A DNA stretch of 64,000 nt from assembly GCF_007829885.1 (NCBI RefSeq), contig NZ_VIWW01000002.1:711594-775593 (forward strand), written 5' to 3'. Each line of letters opens with the position of its first letter. Position 1 is the stretch's first letter. The position numbers were made by a program, and so were the translations under genes. This document shows positions 16,446 to 25,063 of this stretch, in pieces. The DNA comes from Streptomyces brevispora (GTDB taxonomy: Bacteria; Actinomycetota; Actinomycetes; Streptomycetales; Streptomycetaceae). Under the pieces are notes generated by a model. That model saw nothing but the letters and a program-made list of their open reading frames with translations. It did no database searches and was not told the DNA's origin.

Positions 16446-17243
16446 TCAGCCGGCCTTTGCGGGCTCTTCAGCTCGGGCTCGTGTGCTGGCGAGGCGGTAG
16501 GAGTCGGTGCCGGTCTCGATGATGGTGCCGTTGAAGGTGAGGCGGTCGACGATGGCCGCGCAGAGGCGGGGGTCGGTGAAGGTCTTGGTCCAGCCGCCGA
16601 AGGACTCGTTGGAGGCGATGGCGACGCTGTTCTTCTCCTCCCGTTCGGTCAATACCTGGAAGAGGAGTTCGGCGCCGCGGCGGTCGAGTTCCATGTAGCC
16701 GAGCTCGTCGATGCAGAGCAGGTCGACGCGGCCGTAGCGGGCGATGGTCTTGTTCAACTGCTTCTCGTCGGCCGCCTCCACCAGCTCGTTAACCAGCTTC
16801 GTGGCGAGCGTGTAGCGGACCCGGTAGCCCTTCATCGCGGCCTCGGTGCCAAGGGCGATGAGCATGTGGGACTTGCCCGTGCCGGAATCGCCGATCAGGC
16901 AGAGCGGCTGACTCTTCTTGATCCACTCACAGCTGGCCAGCGTGTGGATGGTAGCCGCGTCGATGTTCGGGTTCGCGTCGAAGTCGAAGGCCCGCAGCGA
17001 CTTCTCCCGCGGGAAACCGGCCGCCTTGATCCGCCGCTCAGAGCGGCGGCGGGACCGGTCGTCGCACTCGGTCATCAGCAGCTCAGCGAGGAAGCCCCGG
17101 TAGGTCATCTGGTCCTTCATCGCCCGGTCAGCGATTTCGGAGAACTCGTTGCGAATCGACGGCAGCCGCAGAAGCCGACAGGCGCTATCGATGGCGGCGT
17201 CGGCGGCCTGTTCGGTCAAGCCTCGCTGGCGGGGCAGGGTCAC
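16446..17243 (-). CDS. istB: IS21 helper ATPase
   Basis: 265 residues with a DnaA/DnaC-like AAA+ core: Walker A GDSGTGKSH at residues 118-126 and Walker B LLCIDELGY near 175-183. IstB binds DNA and directs the IstA transposase to its target. GTG start at 17243 overlaps the istA stop by GTGA. Length and motifs are complete, so the gene looks functional. Confidence 0.93.
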   Translation of the reverse strand: MTLPRQRGLTEQAADAAIDSACRLLRLPSIRNEFSEIADRAMKDQMTYRGFLAELLMTECDDRSRRRSERRIKAAGFPREKSLRAFDFDANPNIDAATIHTLASCEWIKKSQPLCLIGDSGTGKSHMLIALGTEAAMKGYRVRYTLATKLVNELVEAADEKQLNKTIARYGRVDLLCIDELGYMELDRRGAELLFQVLTEREEKNSVAIASNESFGGWTKTFTDPRLCAAIVDRLTFNGTIIETGTDSYRLASTRARAEEPAKAG

Positions 17244-18883
17244 TGTGCTTCTCCCTCACGGTGGTCGCTGCCACTGGTGCGGCGGCGTCGGAGCAGTTGG
17301 TCATAGGGGGCCACCGAGGGCAGCGGCCTGGTGTCCGCAGGAAGGTGCGCGAGCCGCCACTCGTGCAGCGACGTCACCGTCGCCGACGGCTTCGCGGGAA
17401 CCAGCCGGTCCGCTGCAGGGGCGGGCTCGGTCTCCGCCTGGGCAGCCTTGCGGGCTTCCAGAGCAACCGCGTCCGCAGTCATCGCCCCCGCCCGCAGAGC
17501 CGCAGCCAGGCCGGCGACGACATGCTCATGGGGCAAGTGACGCCCCAGCAGGAGCACTTCGATCAAAGCCCGGGTGCCGTCCCGCTCACCATGGATTTTG
17601 CGGGCCTGGTCCCACCAGGCGTCGTGGACCGGGGTGAACCTGCCTGCCGAGCGGGCCTGTTCGAGGGCTGTGGAGCCAGGGAAGGCGCCGGGCTTGCGGA
17701 CCAGGACTTCCAGGTAGTGATCCAGGTCCAGACGGACAGCGCCTTTCGCGATCAGCCGCTCGTGCCGGGCCACCTCCACGTTCTGGTCGTAAATCACCAG
17801 GTGAGAGGCGTGCAGCACGACACGCACGCGTTTGCCGATCAGCCGGATCGGAACCGAGTAACGGTTGGTGCGGACCGGGATCTGGCCGTAGCGGTCGACC
17901 CGCGGGGTGAACAGCCGGCCCGTCTCGAACGGTTCCTCAGGCAGCGGCATCAGCAGCGGTTGTTCGAGCGCGAAGTACTCCGCGACCGTCTTGGGCCTGG
18001 AGCCGATGCGCCGGGCGTCGTCCTGCCGGTCCCACTGCTCGACCATCTCGTTCAGCTCGGCGAGAGAGGAGACCTCGGGGACAGGGACGAAGTGGTTGCG
18101 TCGAAAGTAGCCGATCATCCCTTCGACGCCGCCCTTCTCGTGGGCGCCTTCGATGCCGGGGCGGCAGTAGAAGCTTTCGATGCCGAAGTGCGAGCGGAAG
18201 GCGATCCACCGGTCGGCCTCGACTCTCCCCCGGCTCTGCCCCAGCACCCTGGCGACGGCGGCCTTCAGGTTGTCGTAGCGGACCTTGGTGCGCGGGACCC
18301 CGCCCAGGGTCCGCAGTGCGTGGACGTGGCCTTCGAAGAAGGCTTCCTGGCCGCAGGAGGCGAACACGCGGTGGACGGCCTTGCCCGAGTACGACAGCCG
18401 GAAGGAGAACAGGTAGCAGGTCACCAGCTCGTCGCCCAGCCGCACAGTTACGTCACCGAAGTCGACCTCGGCTTCGTGACCGGGCAGGTGGGTCTGCGGG
18501 ACGAACGCCTCCAGCGGTGCCTTGCCGGACTCGACCAGGATTTCGGGCTTTCGGCCGGCGACGTAGTAGCGCACCACTCCGTAGGAGACGTCCGCCCCGT
18601 GCTCCTCGATCAGCCGGTGAAAGATGCGGGTGACCGTGTGCCGCTGCTTGCGCGGAGCGTCCAGATCCGCCCGCAGGATCTCGTCGATCACCGGCTTGTA
18701 CGGATCCAGCGTGGTGGCTCGTGGAGGCAGCTTCTTGCGGGGCTCCGGCCAGGACGAGTCCAACGCCTTCCGGACCGTCCGCCAGGTCACGCCGTGCTTG
18801 CGCTCAAGTTCCCGCATCGACATGCCGCCGCGATGGTCACGCCGGATCGCCGCGTACAGCTCGACCTTCGACATTTGCGGCAT
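17240..18883 (-). CDS. istA: IS21 transposase
   Basis: 547 residues. An N-terminal helix-turn-helix (SMRELERKHGVTWRTVRKAL) precedes the RNase H-fold catalytic core with DDE residues visible as D141 (EVDFGD), D204 (VRYDNLKAAV) and E254 (GGVEGMIGYF). A beta-barrel-like region with TNRYSVP follows, as in other IstA/retroviral-type integrases. The frame is full length and intact. It is transcribed toward the left end of the element together with istB. Confidence 0.94.
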   Translation of the reverse strand: MPQMSKVELYAAIRRDHRGGMSMRELERKHGVTWRTVRKALDSSWPEPRKKLPPRATTLDPYKPVIDEILRADLDAPRKQRHTVTRIFHRLIEEHGADVSYGVVRYYVAGRKPEILVESGKAPLEAFVPQTHLPGHEAEVDFGDVTVRLGDELVTCYLFSFRLSYSGKAVHRVFASCGQEAFFEGHVHALRTLGGVPRTKVRYDNLKAAVARVLGQSRGRVEADRWIAFRSHFGIESFYCRPGIEGAHEKGGVEGMIGYFRRNHFVPVPEVSSLAELNEMVEQWDRQDDARRIGSRPKTVAEYFALEQPLLMPLPEEPFETGRLFTPRVDRYGQIPVRTNRYSVPIRLIGKRVRVVLHASHLVIYDQNVEVARHERLIAKGAVRLDLDHYLEVLVRKPGAFPGSTALEQARSAGRFTPVHDAWWDQARKIHGERDGTRALIEVLLLGRHLPHEHVVAGLAAALRAGAMTADAVALEARKAAQAETEPAPAADRLVPAKPSATVTSLHEWRLAHLPADTRPLPSVAPYDQLLRRRRTSGSDHREGEAQ

Positions 18884-18990
18884 GACCAGGACCTTTCACC
18901 AGGAGCACCTCGATGCTGCCCTGGCAAGAACCCCGGTGCCTCCCGAACTCGTCGACATCACCCATCCGTGGAAATGGGCACCTCCCAAAC

Positions 18991-19314
18991 TCATCGACAA
19001 GCGACGTCACTACTGCTCGATAAAGCCACTTCGTCCAAGGCGATGACGGCGTCCTCGTGACTGATGAAGCCGAAGGCGCTCTTGTAGAGGGAGCAGTCCC
19101 CGCGGTGCAGGAGCGCGGCCTCGTGCGAGCGCTGCGGCTGGATCTTCCACGACTCCCGGGCCCGCGCCCGCTCAGCCTGCCGGCGCTCCTTCTCCTCCGC
19201 AGCCTCGAGCTCGCGCACCCTCTGGTCCGCGCACCGCAGCTGCCACGCGAGGTACTCGCGCGTCGCCCGCCACTTCTCAAGGCTGGATATCGCACCAGAG
19301 CTGGCGCCGGACAT
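18991..19314 (-). pseudogene. coiled-coil protein of an actinomycete integrative element, 3' end cut by the IS
   Basis: Starts at ATG 19314 with GAGGCGGG upstream. Native residues run to about 19029: a coiled-coil segment rich in Glu/Arg/Ala (ELEAAEEKERRQAERARA), then HRGDCSLYKSAFGFISHEDAVIALDE. The final ~12 residues are encoded by the IS right end, so the natural C-terminus is lost. The start is 4 bp downstream of the stop of the preceding gene, so both formed one operon. Function unknown. Confidence 0.6.
18995..19028 (-). repeat. right terminal inverted repeat of the IS21 element
   Basis: Read on the minus strand it begins TGGCTTT and ends CTTGTCG, mirroring the left end. It falls where the minus-strand gene at 19028-19314 loses its natural C-terminus. 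Confidence 0.6.
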
Positions 19315-19318
19315 CGCG

Positions 19319-19717
19319 TCAGCCCGCCTCACCGGCCGGCTGCTCATGGGCGTGCTGCAGCGCCATCCGGGCCGCGACCACGTTCTCACTCAGCCCCTCC
19401 CAGTACGGGTGCGTCATCACCGCGGTGCTCAGCTCCAGGAGCTGCGCCCGGTAGGCCGCGAGCTGTTCGCGTTGCTCGTCGGTGTAGCCAGGGCTGTCGG
19501 GCTTGGCGGAGCGGTAGCCGGAGTGCAGCTGCTTGTCCGCCTCCCACCCGGGCATCGGTTCGGCCGACCACGCCAGCGTCTTGGCGTACTGCTCCATGGC
19601 GGCACGGGTGCGGTGGAGGGCGAGCTGGGCGTCGCGCAGGTCCTGGGGGAAGTCGTACGTGGGCACACCTGAATAGTACGACTGTTCGAATATGGTTTGC
19701 GAGGACACGCCGGTCAC
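19319..19717 (-). CDS. conserved hypothetical protein of actinomycete mobile elements
   Basis: About 132 residues, mainly helical, containing YDFPQDLRDAQLALHRTRAAM and VVAARMALQHA (separated by ~75 residues). I recall this type next to integrase and replication genes of Streptomyces integrative elements but know no function. Start is GTG 19717 or GTG 19708; neither has a strong ribosome site. It forms an operon with the IS-truncated gene downstream. Confidence 0.6.
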   Translation of the reverse strand: MTGVSSQTIFEQSYYSGVPTYDFPQDLRDAQLALHRTRAAMEQYAKTLAWSAEPMPGWEADKQLHSGYRSAKPDSPGYTDEQREQLAAYRAQLLELSTAVMTHPYWEGLSENVVAARMALQHAHEQPAGEAG

Positions 19718-19734
19718 CGTTCCCGCGCTCACCC

Positions 19735-19888
19735 GGGCGGCCCCGCCCCACTCCGGCCGCATCCTCAACGAAGCAACCGAAACCGCCGACCCCTCAGGCT
19801 GATGAGGCTCTTCGGGATCACGGAGAAGACCGCCATGCACTACGTCACCGCCGCCCACCCCGAGAAGACCGCTCGCCTTCCTCGCTGA
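19735..19888 (+). pseudogene. site-specific recombinase C-terminal remnant, frameshifted
   Basis: RILNEATETADPSG is encoded in one frame up to two stops near 19800. LFGITEKTAMHYVTAAHPEKT follows in another frame to the stop at 19886-19888. Together they resemble the extreme C-terminus of a Streptomyces recombinase/integrase-type protein that I recall by pattern. The upstream catalytic part is absent. It is evidence that an integrative element once had its recombination gene here. Confidence 0.5.
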
Positions 19889-19960
19889 ACACCTGGGGCT
19901 GATCCGTGGACCAGGATGGCTGGCCCCCGCCAACCTCAGCGGGAGCCAGCCAGTAGCTGC

Positions 19961-20095
19961 TTAGCGCTCGACGAAGGTTCGGATGGCCCAGTCAGTCACG
20001 GCGCGGGCCGCGCCCGAGAAGACGCCGCGCACAGCTGAGCAGAGCACTAGCAGCTTGCCCGCCGGGGCGGGTTCAGGACACGTACCGTTGGACAT
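19961..20095 (-). CDS. 44-residue small protein of unknown function
   Basis: ATG 20095 is preceded by GAGAAGGGA at good spacing. The peptide begins MSNGTCPEPAPAG, continues with a mildly hydrophobic LLVLCSAVRGVFSGAARAV stretch and ends IRTFVER. It may be a membrane-associated peptide or part of a regulatory pair with the divergent XRE protein. Too short for family assignment. Confidence 0.5.
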   Translation of the reverse strand: MSNGTCPEPAPAGKLLVLCSAVRGVFSGAARAVTDWAIRTFVER

Positions 20096-20126
20096 TAGGG
20101 TCCCTTCTCTCAGGTTGGTGATCCGA

Positions 20127-20168
20127 GGCCCGCCGGCTTGGTTGGACGCCGTCCGGCGGGCCGCTTTT
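20127..20168 (+). terminator. rho-independent terminator
   Basis: A perfect 10-bp GC stem (20127-20136 with 20153-20162) followed by a short T-run at 20165-20168, reading on the plus strand. It would end transcription coming from the recombinase remnant. On the minus strand it lies in the leader of the small-protein gene. Confidence 0.65.
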
Positions 20169-20221
20169 ATGTCAGCACCCAAGTCCCAGTCTGTTCAGAT
20201 TCTGAGATCAAGCAGGATCAT

Positions 20222-20243
20222 GTGAGACTTCATGAGACTTTGT
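20222..20243. promoter_or_regulatory. direct TGAGACTT repeats upstream of the HTH gene
   Basis: The octamer TGAGACTT occurs twice within 22 bp, about 25 bp before the start of the HTH gene. Position and repetition suggest an autoregulatory operator; no other support. Confidence 0.35.
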
Positions 20244-20265
20244 GGTGTGCTGCGGAGGGGACTCG

Positions 20266-20967
20266 ATGCCGAACAGACGACGATCGATCGATGCTTCTAC
20301 TCCACTGGGCGGCTTCGCGTTGAAGTTGTTGGACCTGAAACGGAAGGCACTTGCGCAGGCGGGCTCGTCTTCCCGCGCCCGCGCGATCAGCATCGACAAG
20401 ATTGCCGCCCCGGACGGCTTGTGGAAGACCAGCAGAGCCTCGATCTACGCGGCGCTGAACGGCACTCGGCTACCGTCGACGGACACGCTGTGCGCGATGG
20501 TGACGGCGTGGGACGAGGACAGCGCTGAGGCAAGGGGAAGGTGGCTGCGGCTTCGGTCCGACGTGGAGGACGCGCTCATGGGCACGGAGCCCGCCTCGTC
20601 ACCGGGGAACGTCGACGCCGCCATGGAGAAGCCGCTGCCCGGGCCGCAGGACCAGCTGGGCGAGGCAGAGTTCACGGGGTCGTCCAAGGTGGTGCCCGAT
20701 GTGGCCTCCCACATCGAGCTGAAGCAGATGCTCAGGGATGCTCTGGAGAGGTCGGGACTGACCAAGTCCCAGGTCGCTGCGCGCACAGAACTTGGCCGCA
20801 CGACGGTGTCCCAGGCATTCAACACGGAAGGCTCATCTCCGTCTGCGAATACCCTGTACGCCTTGTCCAGAGCCCTGCGCCTGGACAAAACGGAGCAGGC
20901 TCGGCTCTTGGCTTTGCGGGAGCTGGCCGTCACTGGGCGCGGCCCGCGGAACATCGGCCACGTCTAA
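20266..20967 (+). CDS. protein with two XRE-like helix-turn-helix segments
   Basis: 233 residues. Residues ~25-80 resemble an HTH with a SRASIYAALNGTRLPSTDTL recognition region. A Pro/Gly-rich linker follows, and residues ~150-205 form a clear second HTH (LTKSQVAARTELGRTTVSQAF). Such proteins act as local regulators of integrative elements or start conflict systems. ATG 20266 is chosen for GGAGGGG upstream. Two TGAGACTT repeats at 20222-20243 lie just upstream and could be operator half-sites. Confidence 0.7.
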   Translation: MPNRRRSIDASTPLGGFALKLLDLKRKALAQAGSSSRARAISIDKIAAPDGLWKTSRASIYAALNGTRLPSTDTLCAMVTAWDEDSAEARGRWLRLRSDVEDALMGTEPASSPGNVDAAMEKPLPGPQDQLGEAEFTGSSKVVPDVASHIELKQMLRDALERSGLTKSQVAARTELGRTTVSQAFNTEGSSPSANTLYALSRALRLDKTEQARLLALRELAVTGRGPRNIGHV

Positions 20968-21046
20968 GACGGGGCGCGTCCCGACTCCGGCTTGCGGCAG
21001 AGGCAGCCCATTACGCCTGCGTGAGGCGACTCCAGGTAGGACCCAG

Positions 21047-21295
21047 CTACTCACCACGAGCACGAACCCGCGCGGGAGACCCCCCGAACTGGCGCGTCTC
21101 GCGCGAGTTCCGCTCTCGCCACGTCCAGGAATCCGCGAACTCGCGCGTTTCCCGTAACCCGGGGCGGAACTGGCGGCCGGTGCGCAAGTCCGGCACGAAG
21201 GCGTCCAGCACGACCCGGCGGAAGAGCCGGCGCTGGGCGGGAGCGAGGTGCTGGAAGTCGGCGGTGAAGCGGGGGAGGGTCTCGAAGGTGGGCAC
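21047..21295 (-). pseudogene. RelE-like or element-associated small protein with an abnormal C-terminal half
   Basis: Begins at GTG 21295 with a strong GGAGGAG upstream. The first 48 residues (PTFETLPRFTADF, RRVVLDAFVPDL, FRPGLR) resemble a Streptomyces small-protein family of RelE-like character known to me only by pattern. After FRPGLR the sequence becomes Arg/Glu-rich and unlike that family, exactly over the repeated GCGCGAGTTC elements. The 3' part was probably replaced or deleted. Confidence 0.45.
21086..21147. repeat. three copies of a GAACTsGCGCG element in both orientations
   Basis: Copies at 21086-21096 (plus, one mismatch), 21100-21110 (inverted) and 21137-21147 (plus). The first two form an interrupted palindrome. 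The cluster lies over the abnormal 3' half of the small gene, ~430 bp upstream of the relaxase gene. It could be a protein-binding or transfer-related site, or a recombination scar. Confidence 0.45.
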
Positions 21296-21320
21296 GGTGG
21301 TCTCCTCCGGGCAGCACGAC

Positions 21321-21348
21321 GAAGCCCCCGGCGGGCGCCGGGGGCTTC
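21321..21348. terminator. GC-rich stem-loop
   Basis: A 12-bp perfect stem (21321-21332 with 21337-21348) with a 4-base loop and no U-run. It lies upstream of the minus-strand small gene and downstream of the HTH gene, where it could terminate plus-strand transcription. Confidence 0.5.
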
Positions 21349-21576
21349 CTTGGCGGTGCTCGTTCCTTGGAGCGTGGTGATGCTCAGCGGTGTTTGTCGG
21401 TCCCGTTCGGGTCGTGATGTGCCTGCGGCCGGAGAGCGATGACATTCGCATTCGGCCCGGGGCCGCTTCCCGCCTGACGGCCAGTTGGGAAGAAAGTTCG
21501 GCCGCTGCTCCCGCCTGGCGGGACGTACGACTGTCCGGCCTTTTCTTGCAAGTCAGGGCCGTGTGGCGTGGTCTTC

Positions 21577-23547
21577 ATGATGGATATCGCGATCATTCGA
21601 GCCGGTCAGATGTACCGCTACTACCTGCGCCAGGTCGTCGTCGGTGACGGCCGTCGCCCGGCCCGCACGCCGCTGCGCGAGGCTCAGGAGGGGGCCGGTG
21701 TCCCGGCCGGTCGATGGATGGGCCGCGGCCTGGCCGCGCTCGGGCTGAGCGAGGGTGAGGAAGTCACCGAGGCGCAACTGCGGAACCTGTTCGGCGAGCG
21801 GGGCCGGCACCCGTACGCGGACCGGATCGAGGCCGAAGAGCTCGCCGCGGGGAAGTTCCCGAAGCAGGCGTTCAAGGCCGGCGCTCTGGGGCGCCGGGTG
21901 ACGGTTACCGGGTTCGATTTCGTGTTCCGGCCGCAGCCGACGATCTACCTGCTGTGGGCGCTGGGTGATGAGGAGACCCGGCGGGTGATCGAGGCCGCGC
22001 ACGAGCGGGCGATTGAGCGGGTGCTGGAGTGGATTGAGGACGAGTCGGCGGTGATCCGGTACGGCAAGGACGGCATCTACAAGGTCCGGCCGCCCGGCGG
22101 TCTGGTCGCCGCCCGCTTCCGCCACTACGAGGCACGCTCCGGGATGCCGCTGCTTCACGACCATGTGCTGCTGTCGGTGAAGGGGCAGCGCCTGGACGGG
22201 AAGTGGGGGTCGATCCACTCGGAGGTCGTTTTCGAGAACACGGTCGCCGCGTCAGCGCTCTACAACGAGATCGTGGCTGCTGAGGTCTGTGAGGAGTTGG
22301 GCCTGGCGACCGAGCCGCGCGTGGTGAGCACCGGGCGGCGTCCGGTCATGGACATCGCGGGCGTGCCCCACGAGCTGATCCGCTGGACCGCCAGCCGCGG
22401 GGAGCAGATCGCCGCCTGCCTGGCGGACCTGGAGCACGAGTACGTCACCGCCGTCGACGACGAGGGCGAGCTGAAGTACCTGCCCGCGGTCTCCGAGCGG
22501 GCCCGGGTGGAACTGATGCGGATCGCCGCTCACAAGACCCGGCCGCCCAAGCAGAAGAAGGCCCGCTCTCTCGCGCAGCTGCGCGCTGATTGGAAGCAGA
22601 GCGCGATCGACACCTCGAAGGTGGCCGCCGGCGTCATCAACTCGCTCCTCGAGCGCGCCCGCGCCGCAGCCGCCCGGATCCGGGCCCGGGTCGCCGCCGT
22701 GGTCGACGTCGCCCTGGCGGCCGTCGATGTCGCCGCGGTGGTGTTCGTGATGAACGGCGGCGGCCGGTTTCACCGCCGGCACCTGCTCGCCGAATCTCGC
22801 CGCCACCTCGCTCTGGTCCTGCGCGGCCGCCGCCGCGACCCGGGCCTGGACGAGGGCATCGTGCGCGCCGCCATCTCCACGTACTGCGTGGACATCAGCG
22901 AGCCGAAGTCCACCCGCGGCCTGCTGGCGGACTACCGGCTCTACACCGCCCGGTGGGCGCTGTCCGATCTCGTAACCGCCCGGCGCCCGCCTGCCGCTGT
23001 CCCCGACCCGGACCGACTGCCGCCGCCGGGCACACCGGCCTCGTTGTCCTTGGCCACTCCCCGGCCACCGGGTCAGGCGGTGGGGGAGCGGGAGATACCC
23101 CGTGTCCCGCTGAGCTACGACCGTGCCGTTCTCGCCGGTGCGGCCGTACGGGAGAAGCTGCGCGCCTCCGTCGTGCGGGGCCCGGCGTACGACGTCGTCG
23201 CGCACCAACAGGCGGCGATGCCCGAGCAGCTGCTCGCGCCCGAGGCCGTCGACCCCGAGGACGACGACCAGGAGCCGGAGGCCGGACCTCGGGAGGCGAT
23301 CGACATGACGGCGCTGCGGGCCTTGAGGGAGTCCCGCACGGACGTGGAAGCCCTCGATCTCACTGCCGAGCGGTTGCGCCACCTCCAGGACACGTTCACC
23401 AAGGCGGCCGACGACTCCCGCACCCGTGCGACCCGCTACACCGAACAGGACGACGTTGACGCGGTGCGCCCGGTACGCGAGGACGACCAGCAGGCGCACC
23501 GCCGGCCGGAGCTCGGACCGCACCGGGGCCGGGAGGCCGGCCACTGA
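21577..23547 (+). CDS. MobF/TrwC-type conjugative relaxase without helicase domain
   Basis: 656 residues. The N-terminal ~300 match the TrwC relaxase domain: tyrosines in QMYRYYLRQ near the start, GRWMGRGLAALGL, VTGFDFVFRPQPTIYLLWALGD, and the metal-binding H-x-H-type motif in MPLLHDHVLLSVKG. The usual C-terminal RecD-like helicase is absent; the rest is Ala/Arg-rich with charged, probably disordered segments near the end. It would nick at oriT and pilot single-stranded DNA. ATG 21577 was chosen; GTG 21568 is possible. Actinomycete relaxases of this short form exist. Confidence 0.8.
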   Translation: MMDIAIIRAGQMYRYYLRQVVVGDGRRPARTPLREAQEGAGVPAGRWMGRGLAALGLSEGEEVTEAQLRNLFGERGRHPYADRIEAEELAAGKFPKQAFKAGALGRRVTVTGFDFVFRPQPTIYLLWALGDEETRRVIEAAHERAIERVLEWIEDESAVIRYGKDGIYKVRPPGGLVAARFRHYEARSGMPLLHDHVLLSVKGQRLDGKWGSIHSEVVFENTVAASALYNEIVAAEVCEELGLATEPRVVSTGRRPVMDIAGVPHELIRWTASRGEQIAACLADLEHEYVTAVDDEGELKYLPAVSERARVELMRIAAHKTRPPKQKKARSLAQLRADWKQSAIDTSKVAAGVINSLLERARAAAARIRARVAAVVDVALAAVDVAAVVFVMNGGGRFHRRHLLAESRRHLALVLRGRRRDPGLDEGIVRAAISTYCVDISEPKSTRGLLADYRLYTARWALSDLVTARRPPAAVPDPDRLPPPGTPASLSLATPRPPGQAVGEREIPRVPLSYDRAVLAGAAVREKLRASVVRGPAYDVVAHQQAAMPEQLLAPEAVDPEDDDQEPEAGPREAIDMTALRALRESRTDVEALDLTAERLRHLQDTFTKAADDSRTRATRYTEQDDVDAVRPVREDDQQAHRRPELGPHRGREAGH

Positions 23548-23568
23548 GCGCACTTTGATGTCGTGCAC

Positions 23569-23618
23569 CCACTCGGTGGTGTGCATCGACGATGCCCGGC
23601 AGCCACTCCACCGAGTGG
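23569..23618. repeat. inverted repeat after the relaxase gene
   Basis: CCACTCGGTGG at 23569-23579 and its exact complement at 23608-23618, separated by 28 bp. Its position just after a relaxase gene makes an oriT or regulatory hairpin possible; a terminator is the simpler alternative, though no U-run follows. Confidence 0.45.
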
Positions 23619-23688
23619 AGCACCGGCGGCCCCCGGGTCACGCGCCGGTAAGAACGCTGTCACCAGCCGCTGGCAGACTGGCGCCGTG

Positions 23689-24318
23689 ATGCATGCCGGG
23701 TATCTTGCCGACGCGCCGGACGGTAGCCCCGTCCACTCCTTCCATCCCGCGCCTTCCGTGTGGTGCTGTGCAAACCACGTCCTGGGACTGCCGCTGGAGA
23801 CGGACCGCCAGGGGGTTGCCGTGCACGAGGCGGGGCACCTCGTGGCCGCTCTCGTCGGGGGTACTCATGTGATCGACGTCGGTCTGACGTCCGAGGAAGC
23901 GCTGTTCCCGTGCGGCCCGGTCCACGGGGTCTCCGGTGTCACACACACCGGCCCGATGGCTGTCCATCCGGAGAGCTACCTGACGATGCTGGCCGCCGGT
24001 GAGCTGGCGCACCAGCGCTGGCTGCGAAACTCCGGACTGTTCACGCCAGCCAGAGCATGGGCGGTCGAACGCGGGGCGGTGGATGACACCGGCAAGGCCA
24101 TCGGCGTCCTGCGGCAGCACTCCCCGGGGATCCCGGATGACGGGTACCGGCAGTGGTTCTGGCAGTACCGGCCCGCCGCAGAGGCTCTGCTGGTCGCGCA
24201 CTGGGAGTGCGTGCTGAACGTCGCCGGACCTCTTGGGAGCCGGGGGCATCTGAATGGGGACGAGGCCGCCACGCTTGCCGGGCTTCCCAACCCTCCCGAG
24301 CTCCCATCCGAACTCTAG
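23689..24318 (+). CDS. HExxH zinc-site protein (M41-like peptidase fold)
   Basis: 209 residues. The zinc motif AVHEAGHLVAALVGG lies near residues 43-57, as in FtsH-type M41 peptidases, and a later Glu/Asp-containing helical segment (AAGELAHQRWL) may complete the site. No AAA domain and no membrane segment, so it is a stand-alone soluble protein. The start is ATG 23689 or the adjoining GTG 23686; no clear ribosome site. Small M41-like proteins are frequent on actinomycete mobile elements; their function is unknown. Confidence 0.6.
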   Translation: MHAGYLADAPDGSPVHSFHPAPSVWCCANHVLGLPLETDRQGVAVHEAGHLVAALVGGTHVIDVGLTSEEALFPCGPVHGVSGVTHTGPMAVHPESYLTMLAAGELAHQRWLRNSGLFTPARAWAVERGAVDDTGKAIGVLRQHSPGIPDDGYRQWFWQYRPAAEALLVAHWECVLNVAGPLGSRGHLNGDEAATLAGLPNPPELPSEL

Positions 24319-24472
24319 GGGGCGTTTGCGCCTGGTGGGTTCGAGTAGCTGTGCCCGTCGCTATGATCCGCGTCGTACCGAAATATCAGGTCGCGACCCC
24401 CGCTTTCGTCCCCCACAGAGACCGGCCGAGCAGAGCCTGCCGCAGTCATCTCGCTGAACGTGAAAGGCAGAC

Positions 24473-25063
24473 ATGACCCGCCGGTTCCTTCCTGTCATAG
24501 CCACCTGCGCGGCCGCACTTCTTGCCGCCGGTTGTAGCGGCCGGGCCCCGCAGCCCGCTGCGGCAGCCCCCACGGTCACGGTCACCCGGACCATCGCGCC
24601 CACCCCCAAAACGACACCAACGCCTGTAGCCAGCCGAACTTCGGCCACCCCCACACCGGCCGTCTTCTCCTCGGCACCCGCGCCAGCCCCGGCCCACACT
24701 CCGCAGGGATCGGTCGCCCTGACCGAGTGGCACGACGGCGACGCGACGAACAAGTGCGTGAACGTCATGAGCGTCTACGAGAACCGCTCTGACACCGCAG
24801 TCATCTCCATCACCCAGAAGTTCCAGACCTCGTACACGCCCAAGCACGCCGACGGCGAGTACCCCGACGACCTGGACGGCCCGGTCAAGACGCTCACGCA
24901 GGACGCGGGCATCGCCCCATACGGGACCCGGACCCTGTACTGGCAGGTGTGCGCGCCCGAGCTGGCTTTCAAGCAGAACCCAGTTCCGCCGGACGGCACC
25001 GACTCGTTCATGTCCGAGATCGGAGCCCAGCCTCGCGCCACCGCCTGGGACTGGGCGCAGTAG
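24473..25063 (+). CDS. secreted lipoprotein of unknown function
   Basis: 196 residues. A signal peptide (RR at 3-4, hydrophobic ALLAAG) ends in the lipobox LLAAGC with Cys21 as the lipidation site. A Thr/Pro/Ala-rich linker to about residue 80 is followed by a compact domain with two cysteines (KCVNVM, WQVCAP). Start ATG 24473 has AAAGG upstream. Surface attached; possibly part of the conjugative element's envelope functions. Confidence 0.75.
   Translation: MTRRFLPVIATCAAALLAAGCSGRAPQPAAAAPTVTVTRTIAPTPKTTPTPVASRTSATPTPAVFSSAPAPAPAHTPQGSVALTEWHDGDATNKCVNVMSVYENRSDTAVISITQKFQTSYTPKHADGEYPDDLDGPVKTLTQDAGIAPYGTRTLYWQVCAPELAFKQNPVPPDGTDSFMSEIGAQPRATAWDWAQ

Larger units (their letters stand above)
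15908..19028. mobile_element. IS21-family insertion sequence
   Basis: Contains istA and istB on the minus strand, overlapping by GTGA as usual for IS21. The boundaries come from imperfect terminal inverted repeats: 34 bp at 15908-15941 and its inverted partner at 18995-19028. Both share an outer TGGCTTT and an inner TTGTCG at identical spacing. Left and right flanks show no matching target duplication, and the genes broken at each side are unrelated. An extra ORF lies between the left end and istB. Confidence 0.8.

Noticed and set aside
22252..23586. 444-codon minus-strand frame across the relaxase gene
   Set aside because: Antisense to conserved TrwC motifs.
24318..24360. A GGTTCGA-containing segment resembling a tRNA T-arm
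   Set aside because: No acceptor stem or other arms could be formed; no tRNA recognised in the window.
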